The notes under the pieces were generated by a model. That model did not search any database, was not told where the DNA came from, and saw only the letters and a program-made list of their open reading frames with translations. Below, piece by piece: positions 7,829 to 16,890 of a DNA stretch of 64,000 bases (position 1 is the stretch's first letter; every line of letters starts with the position of its first letter). The stretch is from DATBSK01 sp964501785. Lineage in GTDB: Bacteria > Actinomycetota > Acidimicrobiia > IMCC26256 > PALSA-555. The stretch spans positions 62,001 through 126,000 of the forward strand of contig CAZCUD010000007.1 in the NCBI GenBank assembly GCA_964501785.1, written 5' to 3'. The position numbers and the translations under genes are program-made.

Positions 7829-7890
7829 CGCGAGCACCACATCGGTGCTCGCGGTCCACCTCCTCGCGCCTTCGGGCCGGGGAGGTTTTT
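7828..7890 (+). terminator. leuA transcription attenuator (hairpin plus intrinsic terminator)
   Basis: Hairpin one: GCGAGCACC (7830-7838) with GGTGCTCGC (7844-7852). Terminator: CCTCC (7859-7863) with GGAGG (7881-7885), an inner GCC-TTCG-GGC, then TTTTT (7886-7890). An alternative pairing, GCGCGAG (7828-7834) with CTCGCGC (7863-7869), would break both and could serve as the antiterminator. Leucine shortage should stall the ribosome at the Leu codons and favour read-through into leuA. Confidence 0.85.
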
Positions 7891-7929
7891 CGTTGCCCGA
7901 GAGCAAGCACGACACGAGAGCGAGCAGTC

Positions 7930-9474
7930 ATGAGCGAGCGAGTACGCATCTTCGACACCACGCTGCGAGACGGCGAGCAGTCGCCGGGGATCTCCCTCGA
8001 CGTGGGGGAGAAGCTGGAGATCGCAGAGCAGCTCGCGCGTCTCGGGGTCGACATCATCGAGGCCGGCTTCCCCATCGCCAGCGACGGCGACTTCGAGGCG
8101 GTGGAGGCGATCGCCACCGCCGTCAAGGGTCCGGTCATCGCGGGCCTGAGCCGCACGGGCTTCAAGGACATCGACCGGGCGTGGGAGGCGGTGCGCCACG
8201 CCGAGAAGCCCCGCATCCACGTCTTCATCGCGACCTCACCGATCCACATGAAGAAGAAGCTGCGGATGACCGAGGACCAGGTGAAGGCGGAGGTCGTCGC
8301 CGGGGTCGGGCGGGCTGCGAGCTACACCTCGGACGTCGAGTTCTCGCCCGAGGACGGCAGTCGCTCCGACGTCGACTTCATGTGCGAGGTGCTCCAGCTG
8401 GCGGTCGACAACGGCGCCACGACGCTGAACATCCCCGACACCGTCGGCTTCGGCGTCCCGGAGGAGTTCGGCAAGCTCATCGAGCACATCCTGTCGACGG
8501 TGCGGGGCGACTACGTCGTCTCGACGCACTGTCACAACGATCTGGGCTTGGCAGTCGCCAACTCCCTCGCCGGCGTCGCCGCCGGTGCTCGCCAGGTCGA
8601 GTGTGCGATCAACGGTCTGGGCGAGCGAGCCGGCAACGCCGCGCTCGAGGAGATCGTGATGGCCATCAAGACCCGCTCCGACTACTTCGGCAACCTGGAG
8701 ACGGGTGTGCACACCGAGGAGCTGGCGCGCACGTCGCGCATGGTGGCGCGGCTCACCGGGTACCCGGTGCAGCACAACAAGGCGGTGGTCGGTCGCAACG
8801 CGTTCGCGCACGAGTCGGGGATCCACCAGCACGGCGTGCTGGAGGACCGCGAGACGTACGAGATCATCGACGCGACGACGGTCGGCCAGGACGCCGCGCA
8901 GATCGTCCTGGGCAAGCACTCCGGCCGCCACGCCTTCGCCGACACGCTCGAGAAGATGGGACTGCACGTCCAGGGTGACGCGCTCAACCAGGCGTTCACC
9001 CGCTTCAAGGAGCTGGCCGATCGCAAGGTCGAGATCACCGAGGCCGACCTCGAGGCGATCGTCGTCGAGGAGATCGGTGCCGGTGCCGTGCACAAGTACT
9101 CGATCGTCAGCCTCGACCTGCACGGTGGCACGCGCAGCACCCCGACGGCCGACGTGGTGCTCGGCGACGGCGAGAAGAAGGTCGAGGCCCGCGGCGAGGG
9201 CAACGGCATGATCGACGCTGCCATCGACGCCGTCGCCGAGGCGACCGGGGTGCGCGGCACGCTGCTCGACTTCAAGGTCTCGTCCGTCACCAAGGGCGGT
9301 GACGCACTGGGCGACGTCGTCGTGCAGCTCGACGCCGGCGACTACAAGGCCTCGGGTCGGGGTGTCGCGACCGACGTGGTCGAGGCGTCGGCGCGGGCGT
9401 ACCTCAACGCGGTCAACAAGATCGTCCGGCTGCGCGAGCGGGGCGAGCAGCGCGAGCACACGGTCGGACCGTGA
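7930..9474 (+). CDS. leuA: 2-isopropylmalate synthase
   Basis: 514 residues; condenses acetyl-CoA with 2-ketoisovalerate in the first leucine-specific step. The HMGL-like TIM barrel has IFDTTLRDGEQSPG at residues 7-20, the divalent-metal HxH motif in STHCHNDLG and the NGLGERAGN loop. The LeuA-type C-terminal allosteric domain (about residues 395-510) includes VSSVTKGGDALGDV. Length and order match the bacterial LeuA1-type enzyme, and differ from CimA at 24968, which keeps RDGSQLEG. ATG 7930 follows a GAGCGAGC stretch. Expression should be controlled by the attenuator at 7781-7890. Its stop overlaps the GTG of the methyltransferase (GTGA). Confidence 0.97.
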   Translation: MSERVRIFDTTLRDGEQSPGISLDVGEKLEIAEQLARLGVDIIEAGFPIASDGDFEAVEAIATAVKGPVIAGLSRTGFKDIDRAWEAVRHAEKPRIHVFIATSPIHMKKKLRMTEDQVKAEVVAGVGRAASYTSDVEFSPEDGSRSDVDFMCEVLQLAVDNGATTLNIPDTVGFGVPEEFGKLIEHILSTVRGDYVVSTHCHNDLGLAVANSLAGVAAGARQVECAINGLGERAGNAALEEIVMAIKTRSDYFGNLETGVHTEELARTSRMVARLTGYPVQHNKAVVGRNAFAHESGIHQHGVLEDRETYEIIDATTVGQDAAQIVLGKHSGRHAFADTLEKMGLHVQGDALNQAFTRFKELADRKVEITEADLEAIVVEEIGAGAVHKYSIVSLDLHGGTRSTPTADVVLGDGEKKVEARGEGNGMIDAAIDAVAEATGVRGTLLDFKVSSVTKGGDALGDVVVQLDAGDYKASGRGVATDVVEASARAYLNAVNKIVRLRERGEQREHTVGP

Positions 9475-10115
9475 CCGCCGAACCCGTCAACCTCTGGTCG
9501 GGTGCCGACCACGCGCGGACGTACCTGGAGCGGAGCGCGAGGAAGGCGTGGCGCGAGGTCGCCTACGAGCACCTCCTCGAGATCGTCCCGGTGGGTCCGC
9601 GTCGTGTGCTCGACCTGGGCTGTGGCGACGGCGAGGTGCTCGCGCGCGTCATCGAGGTCCGACCGGGTGTCGAGGTCGGCGTCGCGTGCGACTTCTCGGC
9701 CGAGATGCTCGGGAGGGCCCGTGCGCGGTTCGCCGACTCCGAGGTCGTCGACGTCGTCGAGCACGACCTCGACGAACCGCTGCCCCGAGCGTGGGGGCGG
9801 TTCGACCTCGTCGTCTCGGCGTTCGCGATCCACCATCTCGTCGACGACCGCAAGCGAGCGCTCTACGCGGAGGTCTTCGACCTGCTCGAGCCGGGCGGCA
9901 CCTTCTGCAACCTCGAGCACGTCGCCTCGGCGACGCCCGAGCTGCACGAGGAGTTCCTCGCCGCGATCGGGCGAACCCTCGCCGAGGACGACCCGTCGAA
10001 CAAGCTCGTCGCGGTGGAGCCCCAGCTCGAGTGGCTGCGAGCGATCGGCTTCTGCCAGGTCGACTGCTTCTACAAGTGGCGTGAGCTCGCGCTGCTCGGC
10101 GGAGTGAAGCCCTGA
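9471..10115 (+). CDS. Class I SAM-dependent methyltransferase
   Basis: 214 residues. Motif I is VLDLGCGDGEV (about residues 45-55), followed by an acidic residue ending strand two (ACDFSAEMLGRA) and the later motif LLEPGGTFCNLEHV; the Rossmann-type methyltransferase fold spans about residues 40-170. The substrate is unknown. GTG 9471 overlaps the leuA stop and the gene is likely co-transcribed with leuA. Its stop codon is overlapped by the probable CTG start of the following acetyltransferase. Confidence 0.85.
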   Translation: MTAEPVNLWSGADHARTYLERSARKAWREVAYEHLLEIVPVGPRRVLDLGCGDGEVLARVIEVRPGVEVGVACDFSAEMLGRARARFADSEVVDVVEHDLDEPLPRAWGRFDLVVSAFAIHHLVDDRKRALYAEVFDLLEPGGTFCNLEHVASATPELHEEFLAAIGRTLAEDDPSNKLVAVEPQLEWLRAIGFCQVDCFYKWRELALLGGVKP

Positions 10116-10687
10116 CCGGGGCGTCGCCGTACTTCGTCGTCGGAGACCTGGCGTTCCGACCGATCGTCGCCGACGACGTCCCCGTGCTCGCGGCGTGGCT
10201 GAGCGACCCCGAGGTCGGTGCCTGGTGGGAGGGGACGTCGGTCGCGTACGACGAGGACTACGTGCGCGCCGAGATGCTCCACCGCGACGACGAGCACCAC
10301 GTGACGCAGGCGATCGTGGAGCTCGACGGGCGCCCGATCGGGTTCCAGCAGTGGTACTCGCTCGACGGTGAGCCGGAGGCCATGGCGAAGTACGGCTTCA
10401 CCCCGGCCGACCGGGTCTACGGGATCGACCAGATCATCGGTGAGTCGGCGCTGCACGGCCGCGGGATCGGTACCCGCCAGGTGCGTGCAGTGGTCGGATG
10501 GCTCCTCGGACCCGACGGACCCGGTGCCCGGCGGGTGGTCACCGACCCGGTCGTCGAGAACGCTCGGGCGGTGCGCTGCTACGAGAAGGCCGGGTTCCGG
10601 ATCGTGCGACGGCTCCCCGGCCACGAGCGGATCGACGGAGAGCCCCGTGACTCCTGGCTGATGGAGCAGCTGCCCGGGAGCCCCTGA
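10112..10687 (+). CDS. GNAT-family N-acetyltransferase (aminoglycoside 6'-acetyltransferase-like), probable CTG start
   Basis: 191 residues if read from CTG 10112. The coding match begins before the first conventional start: FRPIVADDVPVLAAWLSDPEVGAWW is the usual N-terminus of this group, and the first GTG (10184) would cut it off. No ATG, GTG or TTG exists in frame between the upstream stop (10082) and 10184. CTG 10112 overlaps the methyltransferase TGA and has GGAG at 10101-10104, 7 nt upstream. The acetyl-CoA loop is GRGIGTRQVRAVVGWL, with ENARAVRCYEKAGFR near the C-terminus. Such enzymes resemble AAC(6') proteins, but the natural substrate is unknown. A gene caller limited to ATG/GTG/TTG would start at 10184. 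Confidence 0.85.
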   Translation: MTGASPYFVVGDLAFRPIVADDVPVLAAWLSDPEVGAWWEGTSVAYDEDYVRAEMLHRDDEHHVTQAIVELDGRPIGFQQWYSLDGEPEAMAKYGFTPADRVYGIDQIIGESALHGRGIGTRQVRAVVGWLLGPDGPGARRVVTDPVVENARAVRCYEKAGFRIVRRLPGHERIDGEPRDSWLMEQLPGSP

Positions 10688-10759
10688 GCCTCCACGTCTG
10701 CGCTGCCGGGGACGGAGCCTCATCACCCCTGGAGTTGGGCCCCCAGTGGGTCGATCGAG

Positions 10760-10771
10760 GGTCAAGTGACC
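10760..10771. promoter_or_regulatory. Small palindrome upstream of the PIG-L gene
   Basis: GGTCAAGTGACC (GGTCA-N2-TGACC) lies 61 bp before the GTG/ATG region of the 10833 gene. It could be an operator, but no regulator is identifiable. Confidence 0.25.
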
Positions 10772-10832
10772 ACGGAGAGCGGTCGATGGAGAGGGATCGG
10801 CCGCAGGGGGCGGTCAGGCTGGGGAGAGCGAG

Positions 10833-11510
10833 ATGACAGAGCGTGGGCTTCGGGTGCTGGCCGTGGGGGCGCACCCCGACGACGTGGAGCTGGGCTGCGG
10901 TGGGGCGCTGCTGCGCCACGCGGCGGCCGGGGACGACATCACGGTGCTGGTGATGACCGACGGCGGCCGGGGCGAGCTGGCGGACATGTCCCGTCACCAC
11001 GAGCAGCGGGAGGCCGCCGAGCGACTCGGCGCCGAGCTGCGCTGGGGCGGCTTCGAGGACTGCCGGATCCCCGAGGGCGCCGACTCGATCGCGGTCATCG
11101 ACTCGGTCCTCGCCGAGATCGGTGCCGACGTCCTCTACACGCACGCGTCCGGTGACACCCACCAGGACCACCGAGCGACCGCCGCCGCCACCCTGGCCGC
11201 CGGGCGCAACGTGCCGACCATCCTCCAGTACGAGACCCCCTCGACGATGCACTTCGATCCGACCGTCTTCATCGACGTCACGGACGTGCTCGACCAGAAG
11301 CTCGGGGTGGTGCAGACGCACCTGTCGCAGGTGCTGCGCGCGGGTCGTGTCGACCTCGATGCGCTCGGCGCCCAGGCTCGCTTCCGTGGGTTCCAGGGCC
11401 GCGTCGGCGCAGCCGAGGCGTTCGAGCTCGCTCGGATCGCGTGGGAGCCCGGGCGCTCGGCTCAGGTGCCGGCCGTCGTCGGCAGCCAGGAGGCGCGCGT
11501 CGCCTCGTAG
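10833..11510 (+). CDS. PIG-L family N-acetylglucosaminyl deacetylase (MshB/BshB-like)
   Basis: 225 residues. The zinc-site motif is VGAHPDDVELGCGG near the N-terminus and the second metal-ligand motif is THASGDTHQDHRAT, together the signature of PIG-L/LmbE deacetylases. Members remove the N-acetyl group from GlcNAc-type glycosides, including those in mycothiol and bacillithiol synthesis. ATG 10833 has a GGGGAGAGCGAG Shine-Dalgarno. The 3' end overlaps leuD on the other strand by 49 bp. A second PIG-L protein is encoded at 32330-33079, so this one need not be the mycothiol enzyme. Confidence 0.9.
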   Translation: MTERGLRVLAVGAHPDDVELGCGGALLRHAAAGDDITVLVMTDGGRGELADMSRHHEQREAAERLGAELRWGGFEDCRIPEGADSIAVIDSVLAEIGADVLYTHASGDTHQDHRATAAATLAAGRNVPTILQYETPSTMHFDPTVFIDVTDVLDQKLGVVQTHLSQVLRAGRVDLDALGAQARFRGFQGRVGAAEAFELARIAWEPGRSAQVPAVVGSQEARVAS

Positions 11511-12067
11511 TCGGCGATCTCGGCATCGTGCTGGAGCGTGAGGCCGATGTCGTCGAGGCCCGCGACGAGGCGGTGGTGATGGAAGTCGTCGAGGTGGAAC
11601 GGCTCGTCGATGTCGAGCGCAGGCACCGCGACGCGGCGGTCGACCACGTCGACGACGATCTCGAGCGTGGGGTCGTCCTCGAGCGCCTCGATGATCCGCG
11701 CCACGATCGGTTGCGGCAGCTCCACCGGGACGAGCCCGATCTTCAGGCTGTTGTTGCGGAAGATGTCGGCGAAGCTCGACGAGATGACCGCATCGAACCC
11801 GTAGTCCTCGAGTGCCCACACCGCGTGCTCGCGTGACGATCCGCACCCGAAGTTGGGGCCCGCCACGAGCACACGCACGTCGTCGCCCTGGTACTCGGGC
11901 CGGTTCAGCACGAAGTCGCTGCTCTCGCGCCACTCCGAGAAGAGCCCCTCGCCGAAGCCGGTGCGCTCGACGCGCTTGAGCCAGTCGCTCGGGATGATCT
12001 GATCGGTGTCGACGTCGACGCGGTCGAGGGGCACGCCCCGCCCGACGATCTCTTCAACAGGTTGCAT
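11462..12067 (-). CDS. leuD: 3-isopropylmalate dehydratase small subunit
   Basis: 201 residues of the swivelling aconitase domain. Conserved features: DRVDVDTDQIIPSDWLKR at the N-terminus and the GPNFGCGSSREHAVWAL loop. It combines with LeuC to isomerise 2- to 3-isopropylmalate. It lies downstream of leuC in the same direction, 131 bp apart, with one copy of a dispersed palindromic repeat between them. ATG 12067 was chosen because the family sequence begins immediately. The 3' end overlaps the convergent PIG-L gene by 49 bp. Confidence 0.95.
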   Translation of the reverse strand: MQPVEEIVGRGVPLDRVDVDTDQIIPSDWLKRVERTGFGEGLFSEWRESSDFVLNRPEYQGDDVRVLVAGPNFGCGSSREHAVWALEDYGFDAVISSSFADIFRNNSLKIGLVPVELPQPIVARIIEALEDDPTLEIVVDVVDRRVAVPALDIDEPFHLDDFHHHRLVAGLDDIGLTLQHDAEIADYEATRASWLPTTAGT

Positions 12068-12170
12068 CAGTGCTCGCTCGCTCTCTCGGCGCCGGGGTAC
12101 CCGGCGCCGCCCTTCGGGTCGTTCGCTCGCTGGCGAGCCTCCGCTCGCTCCGCTCGCTGCGGCCGCGTCA
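12068..12170. repeat. Dispersed intergenic repeat, copy A (leuC-leuD gap)
   Basis: Contains the inverted repeat GCCGGGGTACCCGGC (12091-12105), then GTTCGCTCGCTGGCGAGCCTCC (two consecutive parts at 12121-12142) and CTCGCTCCGCTCG. The same blocks in the same order are found at 30846-30935, and in reverse orientation at 24880-24960. Confidence 0.75.
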
Positions 12171-12198
12171 TCCGATCCGCCCCGTTCGGTCGCGGTCG

Positions 12199-13602
12199 TC
12201 AGTCGAGGTCGTCGGGGGTCGTGAAGCGGCCGGCGATCGCGGTCGCGGCCGCGACCGCGGGGGACACCAGGTGCGTGCGCCCGCCCTTGCCCTGGCGACC
12301 CTCGAAGTTGCGGTTGGACGTCGACGCGCTGCGCTCGCCCTCGGCGAGCTTGTCGGGGTTCATCGCCAGGCACATCGAGCACCCGGCGTGGCGCCACTCG
12401 AAGCCGGCGTCGAGGAAGACGCGGTCGAGGCCCTCGCGCTCGGCTTCGAGCTTCACCAGCATCGAGCCGGGCACGACGAGACCCCGCAAGCCCTCCCGCA
12501 CCCGCCGACCGCGCACCACGTCGGCCGCGGCGCGCAGGTCCTCGATGCGGGCGTTGGTGCACGACCCGATGAACACCGTGTCGACCTCGATCTCGCGGAT
12601 CGGCGTGCCCGGGGCGAGACCCATGTAGCGCAGCGCGTGCACCGCGCCCTCGCGCTGGGTCGGATCGGTGAACGAGTCGGGGTCGGGGACCACGTCGTCG
12701 ATCGTGACGGTCTGGGCAGGGTTGGTGCCCCAAGAGACCGACGGTCGCAGCGTCGACGCGTCGAGCACGACCTCCTTGTCGAACGCCGCACCGTCGTCGG
12801 TGACCAACGAACGCCACTCGTCGAGCGCCTGCTCCCAGGCCTTGCCCTTCGGCGCGAACGGACGACCCTCGAGGTACTCGAACGTCGTGTCGTCGGGGGC
12901 CACCATCCCGGCGCGGGCGCCACCCTCGATCGACATGTTGCACACCGTCATCCGGCCCTCCATCGAGAGCCCTCGGATGGCGGAGCCGCGGTACTCGATC
13001 ACGTGACCGACGCCACCCGCGGTGCCGATGCGGGCGATGACCGACAGGACGACGTCCTTCGCCGTGACGCCCGCGGGCAGGTCGCCGTCGACGGTCACCG
13101 CGAACGTGCCGGGCCGGGCCTGCGGGAGGGTCTGGGTGGCGAGCACGTGCTCGACCTCGCTCGTCCCGATACCGAACGCGAGCGCACCCATGGCGCCGTG
13201 GGTCGAGGTGTGCGAGTCGCCGCACACGATCGTCATGCCGGGTTGGGTGAGCCCCTGCTCGGGCCCCACCACGTGGACGATGCCGCGGTTGGGATCGCCC
13301 ATCCCGAAGAATCGGATGCCGAACTCCTCGCAGTTCCGCGCCAGCACCTCCATCTGCTTGGCGGAGATCGCGTCGGGGGGCGGACCGTCGGGCCCGGTCG
13401 TCGGGTTGTTGTGGTCGATGGTGGAGACCGTGAGATCGGGGCGGCGGACCGTGCGGCCGTTCAGGCGCAGGCTGTCGAAGGCCTGGGGGGACGTGACCTC
13501 GTGCACGAGGTGGAGGTCGACGTAGAGGAGGTCGGGCTCGCCCTCGGCCCGGCGCACGACGTGGCGCTCCCACACCTTCTCCGACAGGGTCTGTCCGCTC
13601 AC
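12199..13602 (-). CDS. leuC: 3-isopropylmalate dehydratase large subunit
   Basis: 467 residues, aconitase superfamily. The three Fe-S cluster ligands are in FIGSCTNARIEDL and GCSMCLAMNPDKL; active-site region GDSHTSTHGAMGALAFGIGTSEVEHVLATQT is read in sub-blocks. GTG 13602 is supported by AGGGAG 9 nt upstream on the minus strand and by the family N-terminus (GQTLSEKVWERHVV). Pairs with LeuD for leucine synthesis and, with CimA, for citramalate isomerisation. Confidence 0.95.
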   Translation of the reverse strand: MSGQTLSEKVWERHVVRRAEGEPDLLYVDLHLVHEVTSPQAFDSLRLNGRTVRRPDLTVSTIDHNNPTTGPDGPPPDAISAKQMEVLARNCEEFGIRFFGMGDPNRGIVHVVGPEQGLTQPGMTIVCGDSHTSTHGAMGALAFGIGTSEVEHVLATQTLPQARPGTFAVTVDGDLPAGVTAKDVVLSVIARIGTAGGVGHVIEYRGSAIRGLSMEGRMTVCNMSIEGGARAGMVAPDDTTFEYLEGRPFAPKGKAWEQALDEWRSLVTDDGAAFDKEVVLDASTLRPSVSWGTNPAQTVTIDDVVPDPDSFTDPTQREGAVHALRYMGLAPGTPIREIEVDTVFIGSCTNARIEDLRAAADVVRGRRVREGLRGLVVPGSMLVKLEAEREGLDRVFLDAGFEWRHAGCSMCLAMNPDKLAEGERSASTSNRNFEGRQGKGGRTHLVSPAVAAATAIAGRFTTPDDLD

Positions 13603-13703
13603 GCAGCCATTCTCCCTCACCATCTCCGCTCTCGGCGCTTCGCGCCGGGCCGCTCGGGCCCCGGCTCGGGCGCCGCACGATGCGTGCGGCGCGGATCCGC
13701 GCC

Positions 13704-15044
13704 TCAGGTCAGCCCCAGGTCCGCACCGAGGACGGAGCGCCGGACCTTTCCGGTGGGGGAGACGGGGATCTCGTCGACGTTCATCACCAGCTTCGGGCGC
13801 TTGTGGGGCGCGAGGCGCTCGCGGGCCCAGGTGCCGAGCGCGTCCGGGTCGACCGTCCCGACGACCGCGGCGCAGACCCGCTGGCCCCAGTCGTCGTCCT
13901 CGACGGCGAACACGGCGACCTCCCGGACGTCGGGATGCTCCAGCAGCGCCCGCTCGACCTCGGCGGGGTACACGTTGACGCCGCCCGAGATGATGAGGTC
14001 GTCGCGGCGACCCTCGAGGAAGAGGTACCCCTCCTCGTCGAGCCGCCCGAGGTCGCCCACGGTGCATCGGTCACCGTCCCACGCGGCCGCGGTGCGGACG
14101 GGATCGCGCCAGTACTCGAACCGGGCGTGACGAGGGACCGTGCACCACACCGTGCCGATCCCGTCGACGCCCATGCCCTCGATCGAGAGGGTCCGGCCGG
14201 GCCGGGCGCGACCGACGGTGCCCGGTCGCTCGAGCCACTCGGAGGCCGCGCAGGCGGTCAGCTGCACCTCGGTCGAGCCGTAGAACTCCCACACCGCGCC
14301 GTCGGGGAACGCGTCGATGGCCGCACGCTTGACCCGCTCGGGGCACGGTGCACCCGCGTGCGCGAGCAACCGGAACGACGACAGCTCCGGTTGCTCGTCG
14401 CGGCTGAGCAGTCGGTGCAGGTGCGTCGGCACCATGAACGCGGTCGTCGGCGCGACGTCGACGATGGTGGTCGCGAGGCGATCGACGTCGAACGCGCCCG
14501 CGAGCACCACCGCGCCGCCTGCCAGCAGCGTCCCCGCGGCGAAGCGCAGCGGCGCAGAGTGATGCAGCGGCGACACGACGAGGTTGACATCGTCGGGCGC
14601 GAACTCCCACAGGTCGCGCTCCTCCGCGACGAGGGCGGCGGCGTCGCGCTCGTCGAGCAGCCCCGACCACACCCCCTTCGGCGTGCCCGTGGTGCCCGAC
14701 GTGTAGAGCATCGGGCGGGCCAGCGGTGCCGGAGCGAGCTCACGCTCCTCCGGGCCGGCGACGAGCGCGGGCAGGTCGGCGTCGCGGAGCACCAGCGCCG
14801 GCTCCGCATCGGCGAGGAGCGACTGCTGCTCGGTCGTGGTGAGGTGGGGTGACAGCAGCACCGGCACCACGCCGACGCGGAGCGCGCCGAGCGCGGTGGC
14901 GAGGAACGCGAAGGAGCCGGCGGCGATCACGGCCACCCGGTCACCGGTCGCGAGGCCACGTCGTGCGAGCGCGGCCGCGGCCCGGCGCTGGTCGCGCTCG
15001 GCGTCCGCAGCGGCGACGCGGATCGGCGCCGGAGCTCTCGTCAA
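13704..15044 (-). CDS. AMP-dependent acyl-CoA synthetase/ligase (class I adenylate-forming)
   Basis: 446 residues, shorter than the roughly 500-550 of most family members, with a short N-terminus. Motifs: P-loop YTSGTTGTPKGV, EFYGSTEVQ (A5), the YWRDPVRT and GDLGRLDEEGYLFLEGRRDD hinge, and the C-terminal catalytic Lys region PVSPTGKVRRS. It activates a carboxylic acid as acyl-AMP and probably forms an acyl-CoA. Substrate unknown; short-chain or O-succinylbenzoate-like is possible given the size. TTG 15044 is the only start near the family N-terminus; it has no strong Shine-Dalgarno. Divergent from the hydantoinase pair. Confidence 0.85.
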   Translation of the reverse strand: MTRAPAPIRVAAADAERDQRRAAAALARRGLATGDRVAVIAAGSFAFLATALGALRVGVVPVLLSPHLTTTEQQSLLADAEPALVLRDADLPALVAGPEERELAPAPLARPMLYTSGTTGTPKGVWSGLLDERDAAALVAEERDLWEFAPDDVNLVVSPLHHSAPLRFAAGTLLAGGAVVLAGAFDVDRLATTIVDVAPTTAFMVPTHLHRLLSRDEQPELSSFRLLAHAGAPCPERVKRAAIDAFPDGAVWEFYGSTEVQLTACAASEWLERPGTVGRARPGRTLSIEGMGVDGIGTVWCTVPRHARFEYWRDPVRTAAAWDGDRCTVGDLGRLDEEGYLFLEGRRDDLIISGGVNVYPAEVERALLEHPDVREVAVFAVEDDDWGQRVCAAVVGTVDPDALGTWARERLAPHKRPKLVMNVDEIPVSPTGKVRRSVLGADLGLT

Positions 15045-15102
15045 GGGCGACGATCGTACGTTCCCGCGTCACGTCCGCGGTCATGACGTAGGTTCGACGG
15101 GC

Positions 15103-16890
15103 ATGCTCGTCGGCATCGACGCGGGAGGGACGTTCACCGACCTCGTCGACGACACCGGCCGCGTGGTGAAGGTCTCGTCGAGTCACGGCGACCCCGGCGT
15201 CGCGGTGCGGGCCGCGCTGGCGGGGGCTCGCCCCGAGCTGCTGGCCCACGGCACCACGGTGGCGACGAACGCGCTCCTCGAGCGTCGAGGGGGGCGCGTC
15301 GCCCTCGTCGCGACCCGCGGCTTCGCCGACGTGATCGAGATCGCCCGACAGACCCGACCGTCGCTGTACGACCAGCGAATCGATCGCCCGGCGCCGCTGG
15401 TCCCGCGCGAGCTCCGCTTCGAGGTCGGTGGTCGACTCGACGCGGCGGGAGACGAGCTCGAGCCGCTCGACCTCGAGTCGCTCGGGCGGATCCCCGACGA
15501 CGTCGACGCGGTGGCGATCTGCCTGCTCCACGCGGACCTCGATCCGACCCACGAGCAGGCGGTCGCGGAGATGCTGCGAGCTCGGGGCCTCGACGTGACG
15601 TGCTCGCACGAGGTCTCGCCCGAGATGCGCGAGTACGAGCGAACCGTCACGACGGTCGCGAACGCCACGCTGCGCCCCCGCTGTCGCGCGTACGTGCGCG
15701 ACCTGGCCCCGCTCGCGGACGACGTGCTCGTGATGACCTCGGCCGGCGGACTCGCGCCGGCGGACGTGGCGGCGGAGCTCCCCGCCACGCTCCTCCTGTC
15801 GGGACCCGCCGGTGGCGCACGCGCGGTCGCGGCGGTCGCGGCGGCGTGCGGGTTCACCGACGCCGTGGGGTTCGACATGGGCGGCACGAGCACCGACGTG
15901 TGCCTCGTGCGCGGGGGTTCCCCCGAGCCCGCGCCCGAGCGTGAGGTCGCCGGCTTCCCGATCCGGCTCCCCGCGCTGGACCTGCACACGATCGGGGCCG
16001 GGGGTGGGTCCATCGCGCGGATCGACGCCGGCGGCTCGCTCGTGGTCGGGCCGCGCAGCGCCGGGGCGCAGCCCGGGCCCGCGTGCTACGGGCGAGGTGG
16101 CACCGAACCGACCGTGACCGACGCCGACCTGCTGCTCGGACGGATCGATCCCGACGCGACGTTCCCCGACCTCGGTCGGCTCGACCGCGAGGCCGCGCGC
16201 GCGGCGATGGCGCGCGCCGGCACCAGCCCGGAAGGCGTCGTCGCGGTCGTGGACGCGGCGATGGAGGGCGCGGTGCGGCTCGTCACCGTCTCGCGTGGCG
16301 TCGACCCGCGCGGGCTCGCGCTGATCGCGTTCGGCGGTGCCGGACCGTTGCACGGGTGTGCGATCGCCGAGGCGCTCGACATGGCGGCGGTGATCGTGCC
16401 GCCGCGCGCCGGCGTGCTGTCGGCCGTCGGACTCCTGGTGTCGCCCCGCCGTCGCGAGCTGGTGCGGTCGTGGCCGGATCCGGTCGATCACGACGTCGAG
16501 GGCGCGCTCGCCGAGCTGGTCGGCCGCGCCCGCGCGCTCGTCGGCAGCGACGCGATCGGTCGGGGCTTCGTCGACTGCCGCTACCAGGGGCAGAGCCACG
16601 CGCTCACCGTCGCCACGATCGACGAGTTCCACGCGGCCCACGGCCGGCGGAACGGGTTCGTTCGTCCCGACGCCCCCGTCGAGGTGGTCGCACTCCGGGC
16701 GCGCGCCGAGCAGCCGGCGCCGTCCCGCATCGACTCGTTGCCCGACGTGCACCGCTCGTCCGTTCGCGGGCCCTGCGCGGTGGCCGAGCCCGACTGCACG
16801 GTCTGGGTGCCCGAGGGCTGGAGCGCCGAGCCGGGCCCGCTCGGTGCGTGGATCCTGCGGCGGGCCGATGGGGGAGGCGTTCGCCGGTGA
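15103..16890 (+). CDS. Hydantoinase/oxoprolinase family protein, A subunit
   Basis: 595 residues. N-terminal ASKHA-type phosphate motif GIDAGGTFTDLV, followed by LAHGTTVATNALLERRG; the second phosphate motif is GFDMGGTSTDVCLV and AFGGAGPLHG lies in the C-terminal half. These define the HyuA-type ATP-dependent subunit of N-methylhydantoinase, oxoprolinase or acetophenone carboxylase. It is somewhat shorter than the usual 650-700 residues. GTG of subunit B overlaps its stop. A TAGGTT box (15089-15094) 8 nt before ATG 15103 suggests leaderless transcription. The substrate (hydantoin, 5-oxoproline or a ketone) cannot be decided. Confidence 0.9.
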   Translation: MLVGIDAGGTFTDLVDDTGRVVKVSSSHGDPGVAVRAALAGARPELLAHGTTVATNALLERRGGRVALVATRGFADVIEIARQTRPSLYDQRIDRPAPLVPRELRFEVGGRLDAAGDELEPLDLESLGRIPDDVDAVAICLLHADLDPTHEQAVAEMLRARGLDVTCSHEVSPEMREYERTVTTVANATLRPRCRAYVRDLAPLADDVLVMTSAGGLAPADVAAELPATLLLSGPAGGARAVAAVAAACGFTDAVGFDMGGTSTDVCLVRGGSPEPAPEREVAGFPIRLPALDLHTIGAGGGSIARIDAGGSLVVGPRSAGAQPGPACYGRGGTEPTVTDADLLLGRIDPDATFPDLGRLDREAARAAMARAGTSPEGVVAVVDAAMEGAVRLVTVSRGVDPRGLALIAFGGAGPLHGCAIAEALDMAAVIVPPRAGVLSAVGLLVSPRRRELVRSWPDPVDHDVEGALAELVGRARALVGSDAIGRGFVDCRYQGQSHALTVATIDEFHAAHGRRNGFVRPDAPVEVVALRARAEQPAPSRIDSLPDVHRSSVRGPCAVAEPDCTVWVPEGWSAEPGPLGAWILRRADGGGVRR

